Position numbers and translations under genes: made by a program. The notes under the pieces were generated by a model. The model was not told where the DNA came from, searched no databases, and worked only from the letters and a program-made list of their open reading frames with translations. A DNA stretch of 64,000 bases. Origin: Lichenicoccus sp965277665 (GTDB taxonomy: Bacteria; Pseudomonadota; Alphaproteobacteria; Acetobacterales; Acetobacteraceae). Where the stretch lies: contig NZ_OZ255835.1 of assembly GCF_965277665.1 (NCBI RefSeq), positions 2,976,001-3,040,000 on the forward strand, in the 5' to 3' direction. This document shows, piece by piece, positions 53,621-61,451 of this stretch (the stretch's first letter is position 1; every line of letters starts with the position of its first letter).

Positions 53621-55075
53621 ATGACACAAGCTTTCATGCCTCTTTCGCCCGCGGCCATCGCCCTCAATCGTTTCGGCCTCGGCGGGCGCGCGGATGAGGA
53701 TCCACCGGTCGACGCGCGACGCTGGCTCCTCGGCCAGCTCGACAGGTTCGACGTGCGACCGGCGGCCTACGCGGCACTCGCCGATGCCGGAGCCATCGTA
53801 CAGCGCTACCGCGTGCAGCAACGCGACATGCGGCAGGCGGCGCTTGCAAAAGCCCCAGTGCTTGCAAAGGCGCCAGTGCTTGCAAGAGCCGAGGACGAGA
53901 GCGCCGATCTGAAGGCAAGCCGCCAGGCGTTCGTCCGCGATACCCATGCGCTCTACCGGGACGCCGTCCAGGCCCGTGCGCAGAGCGCGCTCGTCACGCC
54001 GGCGCCGTTCGTCGAACGGATGGTGCATTTCTGGTCCAACCATTTCTGCGTCTCGGTCGATAATCCGCAGATCGCCGCCTATGCCGGCGCGTTCGAGCGC
54101 GACGCCATCCGGCCGCACGTGCTGGGCCGGTTTGCCGACATGCTGCTGGCGGCCGAGCAGCATCCGGCGATGCTGATCTACCTCAACCAGATCACCTCGA
54201 TCGGCCCGGACAGCCTCGCCGCGCAACGTGCAGAGCAACGCGAGTCGGGGCGCCGGCTCGGCCTCAATGAAAATCTCGGGCGCGAGATCATGGAGCTGCA
54301 CACGCTGGGCGTGCGCTCGGGCTACAGCCAGACGGACGTCACCGAGTTCGCGCGCGCGCTGACCGGCTGGACCGTCGATGGGCTCGGACGCGGCCACGGG
54401 GCGGAAGGTGATCCCGATCGTTTCGCCTTCCGCCCGATGCGGCACGAAGCCGGCGCGCGCAGGATCATGGGCCGGACCTATGACCAGGCCGGGGAGGATC
54501 AGGCAAGCGCGGCGCTGATCGATTTCGCCCGCTCGCCACACAGCGCGACCCATATCGCCACCAAGCTCGCACGCCATTTCGCCGGCGACACGCCGCCGCC
54601 GCGGCTGGTCGCACGCCTGGCCGCGACCTTCTCCGGCACCGGCGGCGACCTGCCCCGCGTGTACCGGACGCTGATCCGCTCTCCCGAACCCTGGGCGTCG
54701 CAGCCACTGAAGTTCAAGACGCCCTGGGAATGGACGATCTCGGCCCTGCGTGGGCTCGACCAGACCGAGCCCGGCACGATGCCGCTCGCCGGGGTGCAGT
54801 CGGAGCTGGGCCAGCCGGTCTGGAAGCCGGGATCCCCGGCCGGCTGGGACGACACCGCCGCGAGCTGGGCGGCGCCTGATGCGCTGCTGCGCCGGGTGGA
54901 GTTCGCATCGCGGCTCGCGGACCCGTTCGGCGACCGGATCGATGCCCGCGCGATCGGTGCGCGGATCATCCCCGGTTCGCTCTCTGCTGCCACCGCCGAG
55001 CAGGTCGGGCGCTCCGAAAGCCCGGCCAGCGCGCTCGCGCTGCTGCTCGTCTCGCCCGACTTCCTCAGGAGATAG
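53621..55075 (+). CDS. DUF1800 domain protein
   Basis: This is a 484-residue member of DUF1800. Family traits are the start LSPAAIALNRFGLGGR, MVHFWSNHFCVSVDNPQI, LNENLGREIMELHTLGVRSGYSQTDVTEFARALTGWTVD and the end of the domain before ESPASALALLLVSPDFLRR. The function is not established; members usually travel with DUF1501 partners, as here (the next gene starts 5 nt on). A tandem LAKAPVLAKAPVLARA repeat near residue 80 is encoded by an 18-bp repeat unit at about 53845-53890. Confidence 0.9.
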   Translation: MTQAFMPLSPAAIALNRFGLGGRADEDPPVDARRWLLGQLDRFDVRPAAYAALADAGAIVQRYRVQQRDMRQAALAKAPVLAKAPVLARAEDESADLKASRQAFVRDTHALYRDAVQARAQSALVTPAPFVERMVHFWSNHFCVSVDNPQIAAYAGAFERDAIRPHVLGRFADMLLAAEQHPAMLIYLNQITSIGPDSLAAQRAEQRESGRRLGLNENLGREIMELHTLGVRSGYSQTDVTEFARALTGWTVDGLGRGHGAEGDPDRFAFRPMRHEAGARRIMGRTYDQAGEDQASAALIDFARSPHSATHIATKLARHFAGDTPPPRLVARLAATFSGTGGDLPRVYRTLIRSPEPWASQPLKFKTPWEWTISALRGLDQTEPGTMPLAGVQSELGQPVWKPGSPAGWDDTAASWAAPDALLRRVEFASRLADPFGDRIDARAIGARIIPGSLSAATAEQVGRSESPASALALLLVSPDFLRR

Positions 55076-55079
55076 GCCG

Positions 55080-56225
55080 ATGCTTGTCCGCCGCCGGTTC
55101 CTGTCGTTCGCCGCCCTGGGTGCCGGAGCGTTCTGGGTCGGCCCGCATTTGGCACTTGCCAATGTCGCCAGCGAGCGACGCTTCGTCTTCGTCATCCAGC
55201 GCGGCGCGGCCGACGGGCTCGACATCGTGCGGCCGTACGGGGACCCCGCCTACGCCGCGTTGCGTGGCCGTCTGGCCGGGGGCGCCGATGCGATCAAGCT
55301 CGACGGCCTGTTCGCGCTGCATCCTGCGCTGGTCGAGCTTGGTCGGATGTATGCGCAGCGACAGGCGCTGTTCGTCCATGCCGTCGCGTCGCCGTACCGC
55401 GACCGGTCGCACTTCGACGGCCAGAACGTCCTCGAGACAGGCGGCCTGCATCCCTACGAGGTCAAGGATGGCTGGCTGAACCGGCTGGTGGCCCTGTTGC
55501 CGCAGACCCGGGATGAGGCGATCGCGATCGCCGCCACGGTGCCGATGGCGCTGCGTGGGCGGGCGCCGGTCACGTCGTACGCGCCCTCCGGCCTGCCGCA
55601 GGCGTCCGATGACCTGATGACGCGGGTCGCCACGCTCTACGATGCCGACCCGCAACTGCATCCGCTGTGGGCAGCCGCGATGGACGCCACCACGCTGGCG
55701 GGTCATGGCGCGACGAAGCAGGATCCGGCCAGCCTCGGCCGGCTGTCCGCCAGCTTCCTCGCGCAGGACAACGGTCCGCGCATCGCAATGATCGAGACCG
55801 GCGGCTGGGACACCCACACCGCGCAGGCGCCGCGCCTTGCCGCGCAACTCAAGGCGCTCGACACCATGCTGGCCGCGCTGCGAGACGGACTCGGGCCGGT
55901 ATGGCTGCAGACGACGGTGCTGGTCGCCACCGAATTCGGCCGCACCGCGGCGGTGAACGGAACCGGCGGCACCGATCACGGCACCGGCACGGTCGCGATG
56001 CTGGCGGGTGGCGCCGTGCGCGGCGGCCGGGTGGTCACGGACTGGCCGGGTCTGGCCGCAAACCAGCTGTACGAGGATCGTGACCTGCGACCGACCGCAA
56101 GCCTCGACGCACTAATCGCCGGCGTGGCGGGGGAAAGCCTCGGCCTCGATCCGGAGCATGTCGCACGGGCGCTGTTCCCGGCCGCACCGCCGGTCCGGCC
56201 GATCACCGGCCTGGTGCGGGCCTGA
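55080..56225 (+). CDS. DUF1501 domain protein (exported)
   Basis: This is a 381-residue protein. The N-terminal signal RRRFLSFAALGAGAFWVGPHLALA starts with three arginines, a Tat-like pattern. Body motifs are FVFVIQRGAADGLDIVRPYGDPAYAALRG, YRDRSHFDGQNVLETG, IAMIETGGWDTHTAQAPRLAAQLKAL and VATEFGRTAAVNGTGGTDHGTGTVAMLAGG, typical of DUF1501 with its alkaline-phosphatase-like histidines and aspartates. It is translationally close to the DUF1800 gene. Family function is unknown; a role on an envelope or matrix component is guessed only from the export signal. Confidence 0.92.
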   Translation: MLVRRRFLSFAALGAGAFWVGPHLALANVASERRFVFVIQRGAADGLDIVRPYGDPAYAALRGRLAGGADAIKLDGLFALHPALVELGRMYAQRQALFVHAVASPYRDRSHFDGQNVLETGGLHPYEVKDGWLNRLVALLPQTRDEAIAIAATVPMALRGRAPVTSYAPSGLPQASDDLMTRVATLYDADPQLHPLWAAAMDATTLAGHGATKQDPASLGRLSASFLAQDNGPRIAMIETGGWDTHTAQAPRLAAQLKALDTMLAALRDGLGPVWLQTTVLVATEFGRTAAVNGTGGTDHGTGTVAMLAGGAVRGGRVVTDWPGLAANQLYEDRDLRPTASLDALIAGVAGESLGLDPEHVARALFPAAPPVRPITGLVRA

Positions 56226-56362
56226 CGAGGCCGGTTAGAGCATTATCGGTTCACACTGGTTCACAGATAGAGCTTTAGCTCGTTGTTTTGGCGAGCATCT
56301 TAATCCGATCATGCTAGCAGGTTGCGGAGAAGCTCGCCAACGATGCATCCATCACGAAACGA

Positions 56363-56503
56363 AAGCAGGCCAGAGGCTTCGCCCCTGGACCCCATCAAAG
56401 GCAAGCCTTTGAAATCCTTTCTTTGAAAAAAGCGGGTCTGGGGCCTCAGGCCCCAGCGGGTCAAGGGCGGAGCCCTTGCTTGGGTTTTCTGCAGCCTGCT
56501 AAG
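56363..56503 (-). repeat. Family B four-hairpin intergenic element, copy 3
   Basis: In inverted orientation relative to copies 1 and 2, the order is AAGGGC-TCC-GCCCTT, CTGGGGCC-TGA-GGCCCCAG, AAAGGC/GCCTTT and AGGGGC-GAA-GCCTCT. The first two stems are perfect. It occupies the gap between DUF1501 and the convergent manC gene, reaching to within 3 bp of the manC stop. A poorly structured 100 bp with AGAGCTTTAGCTC-type inverted repeats lies to its left (56236-56330). Confidence 0.75.
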
Positions 56504-56505
56504 CC

Positions 56506-57963
56506 TCAGCCGTCGCCGTCGCCTTCCCCGGACCGCACGATATCGTCCTCGCCGAGATACGGGCCGGACTGCACCTCGATCAAGGTCAGCGGGATACGCC
56601 CGGGATTCTCCAGCCGGTGCTCGCAGCCGAGCGGCAGGTAGATGCTCTCGTTCTCGCGCACCAGGGTCTCCTCGCCCTCGCGCGTCACCAGTGCGACACC
56701 CGCCACCACGATCCAGTGCTCGGCGCGGTGATAGTGCTTCTGCATCGCGATCTGCGCGCCCGGCGAGATCAACACGCGCTTGACCTGGAAACGATCCCCT
56801 TCGGTCAGGCTCTCCTTGAAGCCCCACGGACGATACACGCGATTATGCGCCACCGCCTCGTGCCGCCCGTGCGATCGCAGCCGCTCGACGATCTTCTTCA
56901 CGTCCTGCGCGCGGTCGCGATGCGTGACCATCACCGCATCCTCGGTCACCACCACGATCGCATCCTGCATGCCGGTCACCGCGGTGACGATGCCGTCGCT
57001 GCGCACGTAGCAGTTCCTCGTATGCTCCAGGAACACGTCGCCGATGGCGACATTGCCGGTTTCGTCCTTGGGGCTGATCTCCCACAACGCATCCCAGCTA
57101 CCGACGTCGGACCAGCCGAGATCGGCGGGCACCACGGCGGCGCGGGTGGTGTGCTCGGCCACCGCGTAGTCGATGCTGATGTCGGGCGCCTGCCGGAACG
57201 TTGCCGGATCGAGCCGGATGAAATGCAGGTCGCTGGTCCGCGCCTCCACCGCCTTGCGCGCGGCCGCCAGCACCGCCGGCGCATAGAGCTGCATCTCCTC
57301 CAGCAGCGTCTCCGCGGTGAACACGAACATGCCGGAATTCCAGAGATGCCGGCCGGTCTGGAACAGTTCGGCGGCTCGCGCGGCATCGGGCTTCTCGACA
57401 AACGCGGTCAGTTCGCGAACGCCGGGCAGCCCGGGCAGCGGCGCGCCCGCCTCGATATAGCCGTAGCCGGTCTCGGGTCGCACCGGCTTCATGCCGAACG
57501 TCACCAGCCGCCCGCTGATGGCGGCGGCGACCGCGGCCGACACCGCCTCGGCGAGCGCCGCCGGCTTGGTGATCGCCGCATCCGCGGCCATCATCCACAG
57601 CACCGCCTGCGGGTTCTCCTCGGCCACCAGCAGCGCCGCCGCCGCCAGCGCCGGCGCCGAGTTGCGGCCGACCGGCTCGAGCACGATGCGCGCCCCCTCG
57701 ATCCCGGCCTCGCGCATCTGCTCGGCGATCAGGAAGCGATGCTCCTGGTTGCAGACGATGATCGGAGGCGCGAACCCCCGGCCGACGCCGCGCAGGGCGG
57801 TCTCCTGCAGCATCGAGCGCTCGGAGATCAGCGGCCAGAGCTGCTTGGGGAAGCTGGCGCGCGAGACCGGCCAGAGCCGGCTGCCCGAGCCTCCCGACAG
57901 GATGACCGGAACGACGGTGACGCTGTCGACGGGGCTTGTCGCAAGCTGAAGCACACTGTCCAT
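56506..57963 (-). CDS. manC: Mannose-1-phosphate guanylyltransferase / mannose-6-phosphate isomerase
   Basis: This 485-residue enzyme makes GDP-mannose. The N-terminal pyrophosphorylase has PVILSGGSGSRLWPVSRASFPKQLWPLI (GGxGxRLWPxSRxxxPKQ signature), then APPIIVCNQEHRFLIAEQ and FVEKPDAARAAELFQTGRHLWNSGMFVF. The C-terminal cupin (AlgA-type isomerase part) has AIQ-like KHYHRAEHWIVVAGVALV and LPLGCEHRLENPG. The start is at ATG 57963 or seven codons earlier at 57984. No other GDP-mannose genes are in the window; it fits the general polysaccharide theme. Confidence 0.93.
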   Translation of the reverse strand: MDSVLQLATSPVDSVTVVPVILSGGSGSRLWPVSRASFPKQLWPLISERSMLQETALRGVGRGFAPPIIVCNQEHRFLIAEQMREAGIEGARIVLEPVGRNSAPALAAAALLVAEENPQAVLWMMAADAAITKPAALAEAVSAAVAAAISGRLVTFGMKPVRPETGYGYIEAGAPLPGLPGVRELTAFVEKPDAARAAELFQTGRHLWNSGMFVFTAETLLEEMQLYAPAVLAAARKAVEARTSDLHFIRLDPATFRQAPDISIDYAVAEHTTRAAVVPADLGWSDVGSWDALWEISPKDETGNVAIGDVFLEHTRNCYVRSDGIVTAVTGMQDAIVVVTEDAVMVTHRDRAQDVKKIVERLRSHGRHEAVAHNRVYRPWGFKESLTEGDRFQVKRVLISPGAQIAMQKHYHRAEHWIVVAGVALVTREGEETLVRENESIYLPLGCEHRLENPGRIPLTLIEVQSGPYLGEDDIVRSGEGDGDG

Positions 57964-58042
57964 GACGTAACGACCCTCGGCCATGCCTTTGCGGCCCGAT
58001 CATAGCGGCGCACAGGCGCCGCTTCCACTGTCCGGCCCCGGA

Positions 58043-58083
58043 GCATGATCCGGTCGATCAGGCGCCGCTTGTCGTTTGACGGG
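58043..58083. repeat. Family C element overlapping a gene end
   Basis: GAGCATGATCCGGTCGATCA, then GGCGCCGCTTGTCGTTTGAC, repeats the 33571 element with a damaged right arm. The stop codon and last residues (PRQTTSGA) of the minus-strand DUF429-like gene are encoded by its right half. Confidence 0.6.
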
Positions 58084-59098
58084 GCAGGCCGAGGCATTGG
58101 CCGAGGACCCAGCCTTCCCATCCTTGCACCCAGGCATCGCCGGGAATTTGGTCGCAGCGCTGGCCGCCCAGGACCGAGAGCACGCACAGCAGGCCTGCCA
58201 CGCTGTCGAAACGATCCTCCCCGGCGGCGTCGCTGCCGAAGCCCGCCAGCGCCATGTCGCGAAGGCGGTCATCCGCCAGCGCGCCGAAGCGGCCCAGCGA
58301 CGCCAGCAGGGCAGGCCCGAGGGCAGCGCGATCGGCTTGCCGCCGCTTGCTGCCGCGCACGGCCGGGGCGTGCCCGCTGCGCGCGATCCGCAAGCCGAGC
58401 TGGTCGAGCGCCTCGGCCGGATAGGTCTCGGCCAGCGTCACCAGGCCCGGCTGGTCCGCCGCATCCGCGGCACAGGCGGCCAGCGTGCCGTCGAACGGCC
58501 ACAGCCGGAGCCGATGGGGCTCCGCCGCGAGGGCCGGCAGCAGCAGGTCGCGCCAGGCGGCAATCGCGGCCTTGCCCGACTGGTTGGCGCCGAGGGTCCA
58601 GAACACCGGCGCGCCTGCCGGGCGGGTCGCTGTGGCGCGGTCGCAGTGGCGCAGCAACGCGCCGGCGCCGGCGAGCCCGAGAGCTGCCGCATGCGCAGCC
58701 CGGCTCATGCCGCGCACCGCGCTCCGCGGATAGAACGGCCGCTTCGCACTGACCTCGTGCAAGGCGGCGCAGACATCGAGGAACTCAGGCGGGGAAGGCG
58801 ACCCGACGAGGCCGTTGCCGGCGGCCAGCATGCCGAGGAAATCGCGAAAACTGCTGCCGACGCCTGGATGCCGCGCGATGAACGCCCTCGGCAGGCCGAG
58901 CGGGCAATCGATCCCGAAAGCGATCGCGCCACCCGAGGGCAGCGCCGCGTCCGCCGCCAGCCGGCGCAACCGCGCGAGCAGCGTATCGACCGGGCCGACC
59001 GGCTCGGGTTCTGTCACGATCCACCCGCCGCAGCACCTGCGTGCGATCGTCATCCAGCGTTTCGACGCCTGCACGCTCCAGTCGGCATGCAGCGCCAC
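58058..59098 (-). CDS. DUF429-like protein
   Basis: This is a 346-residue protein from GTG 59098. The segment AIAFGIDCPLGLPRAFIARHPGVGSSFRDFLG resembles the DUF429 start (iGIDaPLGLP), and VFWTLGANQSGKAAIAAWRDLLLP and LAETYPAEAL are family-like. The reading frame is open further upstream (TDPHLAYAVALHADWSV looks coding), so the real N-terminus may be longer. The last eight residues come from a family C repeat. Function unknown; DUF429 belongs to the RNase-H-like fold group, so a nuclease-like or regulatory role is possible. Confidence 0.6.
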   Translation of the reverse strand: MALHADWSVQASKRWMTIARRCCGGWIVTEPEPVGPVDTLLARLRRLAADAALPSGGAIAFGIDCPLGLPRAFIARHPGVGSSFRDFLGMLAAGNGLVGSPSPPEFLDVCAALHEVSAKRPFYPRSAVRGMSRAAHAAALGLAGAGALLRHCDRATATRPAGAPVFWTLGANQSGKAAIAAWRDLLLPALAAEPHRLRLWPFDGTLAACAADAADQPGLVTLAETYPAEALDQLGLRIARSGHAPAVRGSKRRQADRAALGPALLASLGRFGALADDRLRDMALAGFGSDAAGEDRFDSVAGLLCVLSVLGGQRCDQIPGDAWVQGWEGWVLGQCLGLPRQTTSGA

Positions 59099-59124
59099 CG
59101 CGTAGGCGAGGTGCGGGTCGGTGT

Positions 59125-59409
59125 TCAGATCGGCTTGTGTGCCCGGTCCAGCAGTCGCCTGAACAGGCCGGACTTGACCGGCTGCTTGGCCTGCAGCGCC
59201 TTTCGCTCGGCCTCCTGCTCGGCCCGGACACGCTTCTGCTTGTCAGCCATCCAGCGATCCAGGCTGACGCCCGCCTTGGCGGCGCGGCGCGCCTCGTAGG
59301 CGAGCTTCGCGGCACTGGTCGCGGCCGCCCCGATGGCACTGCTCGTCGGCGGCACCGCAGCCGTCGCAGCCCGGGTCGGCGCCTGCTCCTTGCTCGATTT
59401 CCTGAACAT
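59125..59409 (-). CDS. Small hypothetical protein, Ala/Lys-rich
   Basis: This 94-residue protein is unrecognised. It has a polar N-terminus (MFRKSSKEQAPTRAATAAVPPT), a helical middle (AAKLAYEARRAAKAGVSLDRWMADKQKRVRAEQEAERKALQAK) and a basic end. The middle is likely a long charged helix or coiled-coil. It ends 26 nt before the GTG of the DUF429-like gene on the same strand, so a two-gene unit is likely. No membrane segment is seen. Confidence 0.55.
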   Translation of the reverse strand: MFRKSSKEQAPTRAATAAVPPTSSAIGAAATSAAKLAYEARRAAKAGVSLDRWMADKQKRVRAEQEAERKALQAKQPVKSGLFRRLLDRAHKPI

Positions 59410-59538
59410 CGTACCGCTCCCCGTCGACGGCAGCGCCCGTCGGCACCGCGCTGTTCTTGGGGGCTGTTCTGGGCGAAGGAGGCCTCGCCTGCAAGATCCC
59501 CGGGCCGCCGTCAGCAGGCCTGCACGGCGCTCCCGTCC

Positions 59539-59793
59539 TCACCCGTGCCGGCGGGTCGGAGCCTTCCAGCGGCAAAGCATGCCCGGCCGGGAGAAATACA
59601 TCGCACTGCGTACCGGCGCGTAATAGCGCCGCTGCGCGAAGTGCGGCACGCTATGACCGGGACTCGCCGAGGCCGGCGACGTCGCGCAATGCAGCAACCG
59701 CTCATGGGCCAGTGCCGGCCGGGCCGCCGGTCCCGCCAGCGCGGCCGTGCCGAGTGCGAGCACGCAGGTCGCCATCCGGATCGTCCCGCGCAT
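59539..59793 (-). CDS. Possible small exported protein
   Basis: This is an 84-residue frame. RMATCVLALGTAALAGPAARPALA looks like a signal peptide with an A-x-A cleavage site. The mature part is HERLLHCATSPASASPGHSVPHFAQRRYYAPVRSAMYFS, which has no family. A GGAG lies 5-10 nt upstream of the ATG. The chance of a spurious frame in GC-rich DNA is considerable. Confidence 0.4.
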   Translation of the reverse strand: MRGTIRMATCVLALGTAALAGPAARPALAHERLLHCATSPASASPGHSVPHFAQRRYYAPVRSAMYFSRPGMLCRWKAPTRRHG

Positions 59794-59978
59794 CGAACCT
59801 GCTCCAGCTTGCCTCGTGGTGCCTGATGGGCCTCGTCCTGGGGAGCTTATCTCACCGCGCTGAACAAAACAAGAACAAGCATCGATTCTCGGGATGGCGT
59901 GAGAGGCGCCCCCTGCTTGGGGTCGAGGGGGCTTGGGGTCCAGCAGCCTTGCGTCCAGCAGGCTTGGATCCGGCGCGC

Positions 59979-60278
59979 TCAGATCCTGCGGCCGGTCGGC
60001 CGCTTGTTGACGCGTTCACGCAGTTCCTTTCCGGCCTTGAAGAACGGCACCACCTTCTCGCCGACCGCGACCGCCTCGCCGGTGCGCGGATTGCGCCCGG
60101 TCCGGGCGTCGCGCTGCTTGATGGTGAAGGCCCCGAAACCACGCAGCTCGACCCGGGCGCCGCGCGCCAGGGCCGCCGTGATTTCGTCGAACACTGTGGA
60201 CACGATGAGCTCGATGTCGCGGCTGAGCAGGTGCGGATTGGCCGAAGCGAGCTCCGCGATCAACTCCGACTTGGTCAT
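59979..60278 (-). CDS. ihfB: Integration host factor subunit beta
   Basis: IHF-beta bends DNA as a heterodimer with IHF-alpha. The 99-residue protein has MTKSELIAELASANPHLLSRDIELIVSTVFDEITAALARGARVELRGFGAFTIKQRDARTGRNPRTGEAV with the RNPRTGE beta-arm sequence and the Pro that intercalates in DNA. It lies 21 nt downstream of sppA on the same strand, the usual alphaproteobacterial order. Confidence 0.97.
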   Translation of the reverse strand: MTKSELIAELASANPHLLSRDIELIVSTVFDEITAALARGARVELRGFGAFTIKQRDARTGRNPRTGEAVAVGEKVVPFFKAGKELRERVNKRPTGRRI

Positions 60279-60299
60279 CCTGTCCCCCCGAACAGGCTG

Positions 60300-61250
60300 T
60301 CAAGGCTGCCAGAGCGCCACCGGCCCGTCAAGCACAAGTCCTTGCGCTGCAAAGGTTTTTGCCGCCGGGCTCGAAACAAGAACATCCAGCGCGGACAACA
60401 ACAACCCGCCCGCCGAGGCGCGCATCTGGCGGCGCCACCAGGGCGCCTTGTCCTGCGGCTCCAGCGGCCGCACCGGCAGGTCGCCGGCAAGATGGCGGTT
60501 CGCCGCCAGCCAGTCGCGCGCATCCTGCTCGGTGCCGATCTGGTCGATCAGCCCGAGGCCGATCGCCTGGTGGCCGGTATAGGGCCGGCCGTCCGCCAGT
60601 GCCCGCACGCGCGCCGCATCCATGTGCCGCCCGCTCGCCACCATGCCGACGAACTGGTCATACAGATCCATCACCACGCCCTGCAGCATCACCCGGCCCT
60701 CCGGCGACAACGGCTTGACCACGCTGGGCTGCCCCTTCAGCGGACCCGACACCAGCTCGTCGACGCCCAAACCCACCTTGTCGAGCAGGCCGGAGACGTC
60801 GGGGGACTGCAGCAGCACGCCGATCGAGCCGGTGAGGGTCGCGTTCGAGGCAAAGATGCGGGCCGAGGGCACTGCGATCATGTAGCCGGCCGAGGCTGCG
60901 GTGCCGCCCATCACCGTCACCACGGGCTTGCCTGCGGCGAACCGGGCAATGGCGTCATGCAGATTCTCGCCGCCGGCCACCGAGCCGCCTGGACTGTCGA
61001 TCGACAGGATCAGGCCCTTGACGCTCGCATCCTTGCGCGCCGAGTCGATCATGGCGACGCGGTCGGCGTCGTCGGTGATGATCCCGTCCACCTTCAGCCG
61101 CGCCAGGTGCGCACCCGCCGCATGATGCAGCCGCAAGCCGCCGACACCGAGCACCGCCAGCACGAAGGCCAGCACCGCCACCACGCGCCAGAAGGCAAGC
61201 CCGCGCTTCAGGCGCAGCCGGTCCGCGACCAGATCCGATTCAAGGCTCAT
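60300..61250 (-). CDS. sppA: Signal peptide peptidase SppA (short form)
   Basis: SppA degrades leftover signal peptides in the membrane. The 316-residue protein has one N-terminal helix (FWRVVAVLAFVLAVLGVGGL) and the ClpP-like peptidase with nucleophile Ser120 (MGGTAASAGYMIA) and general-base Lys172 (VSGPLKGQPS), plus SIDSPGGSVAGGE and ATLTGSIGVLLQ. It is the short single-domain SppA of alphaproteobacteria. It is first in the sppA-ihfB unit. Confidence 0.95.
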   Translation of the reverse strand: MSLESDLVADRLRLKRGLAFWRVVAVLAFVLAVLGVGGLRLHHAAGAHLARLKVDGIITDDADRVAMIDSARKDASVKGLILSIDSPGGSVAGGENLHDAIARFAAGKPVVTVMGGTAASAGYMIAVPSARIFASNATLTGSIGVLLQSPDVSGLLDKVGLGVDELVSGPLKGQPSVVKPLSPEGRVMLQGVVMDLYDQFVGMVASGRHMDAARVRALADGRPYTGHQAIGLGLIDQIGTEQDARDWLAANRHLAGDLPVRPLEPQDKAPWWRRQMRASAGGLLLSALDVLVSSPAAKTFAAQGLVLDGPVALWQP

Positions 61251-61451
61251 CAGGCCGTCCCGACATTGCTACAGGAGGAAGCAGGGGCAAAAGGGTAATC
61301 AGGGCAACAGGATGCGCAGGCTACGGCAAAATCGTTCGGCAGCAAATTGATCCATAGCGTCCTGCCGCGGAAATTCGTCTGCGATTTCCGGAGATGAGCA
61401 GGCCGTTGTCAGTGGATGGGCGGGGTCGACAGGTTGATCGGGTAGGACGAC

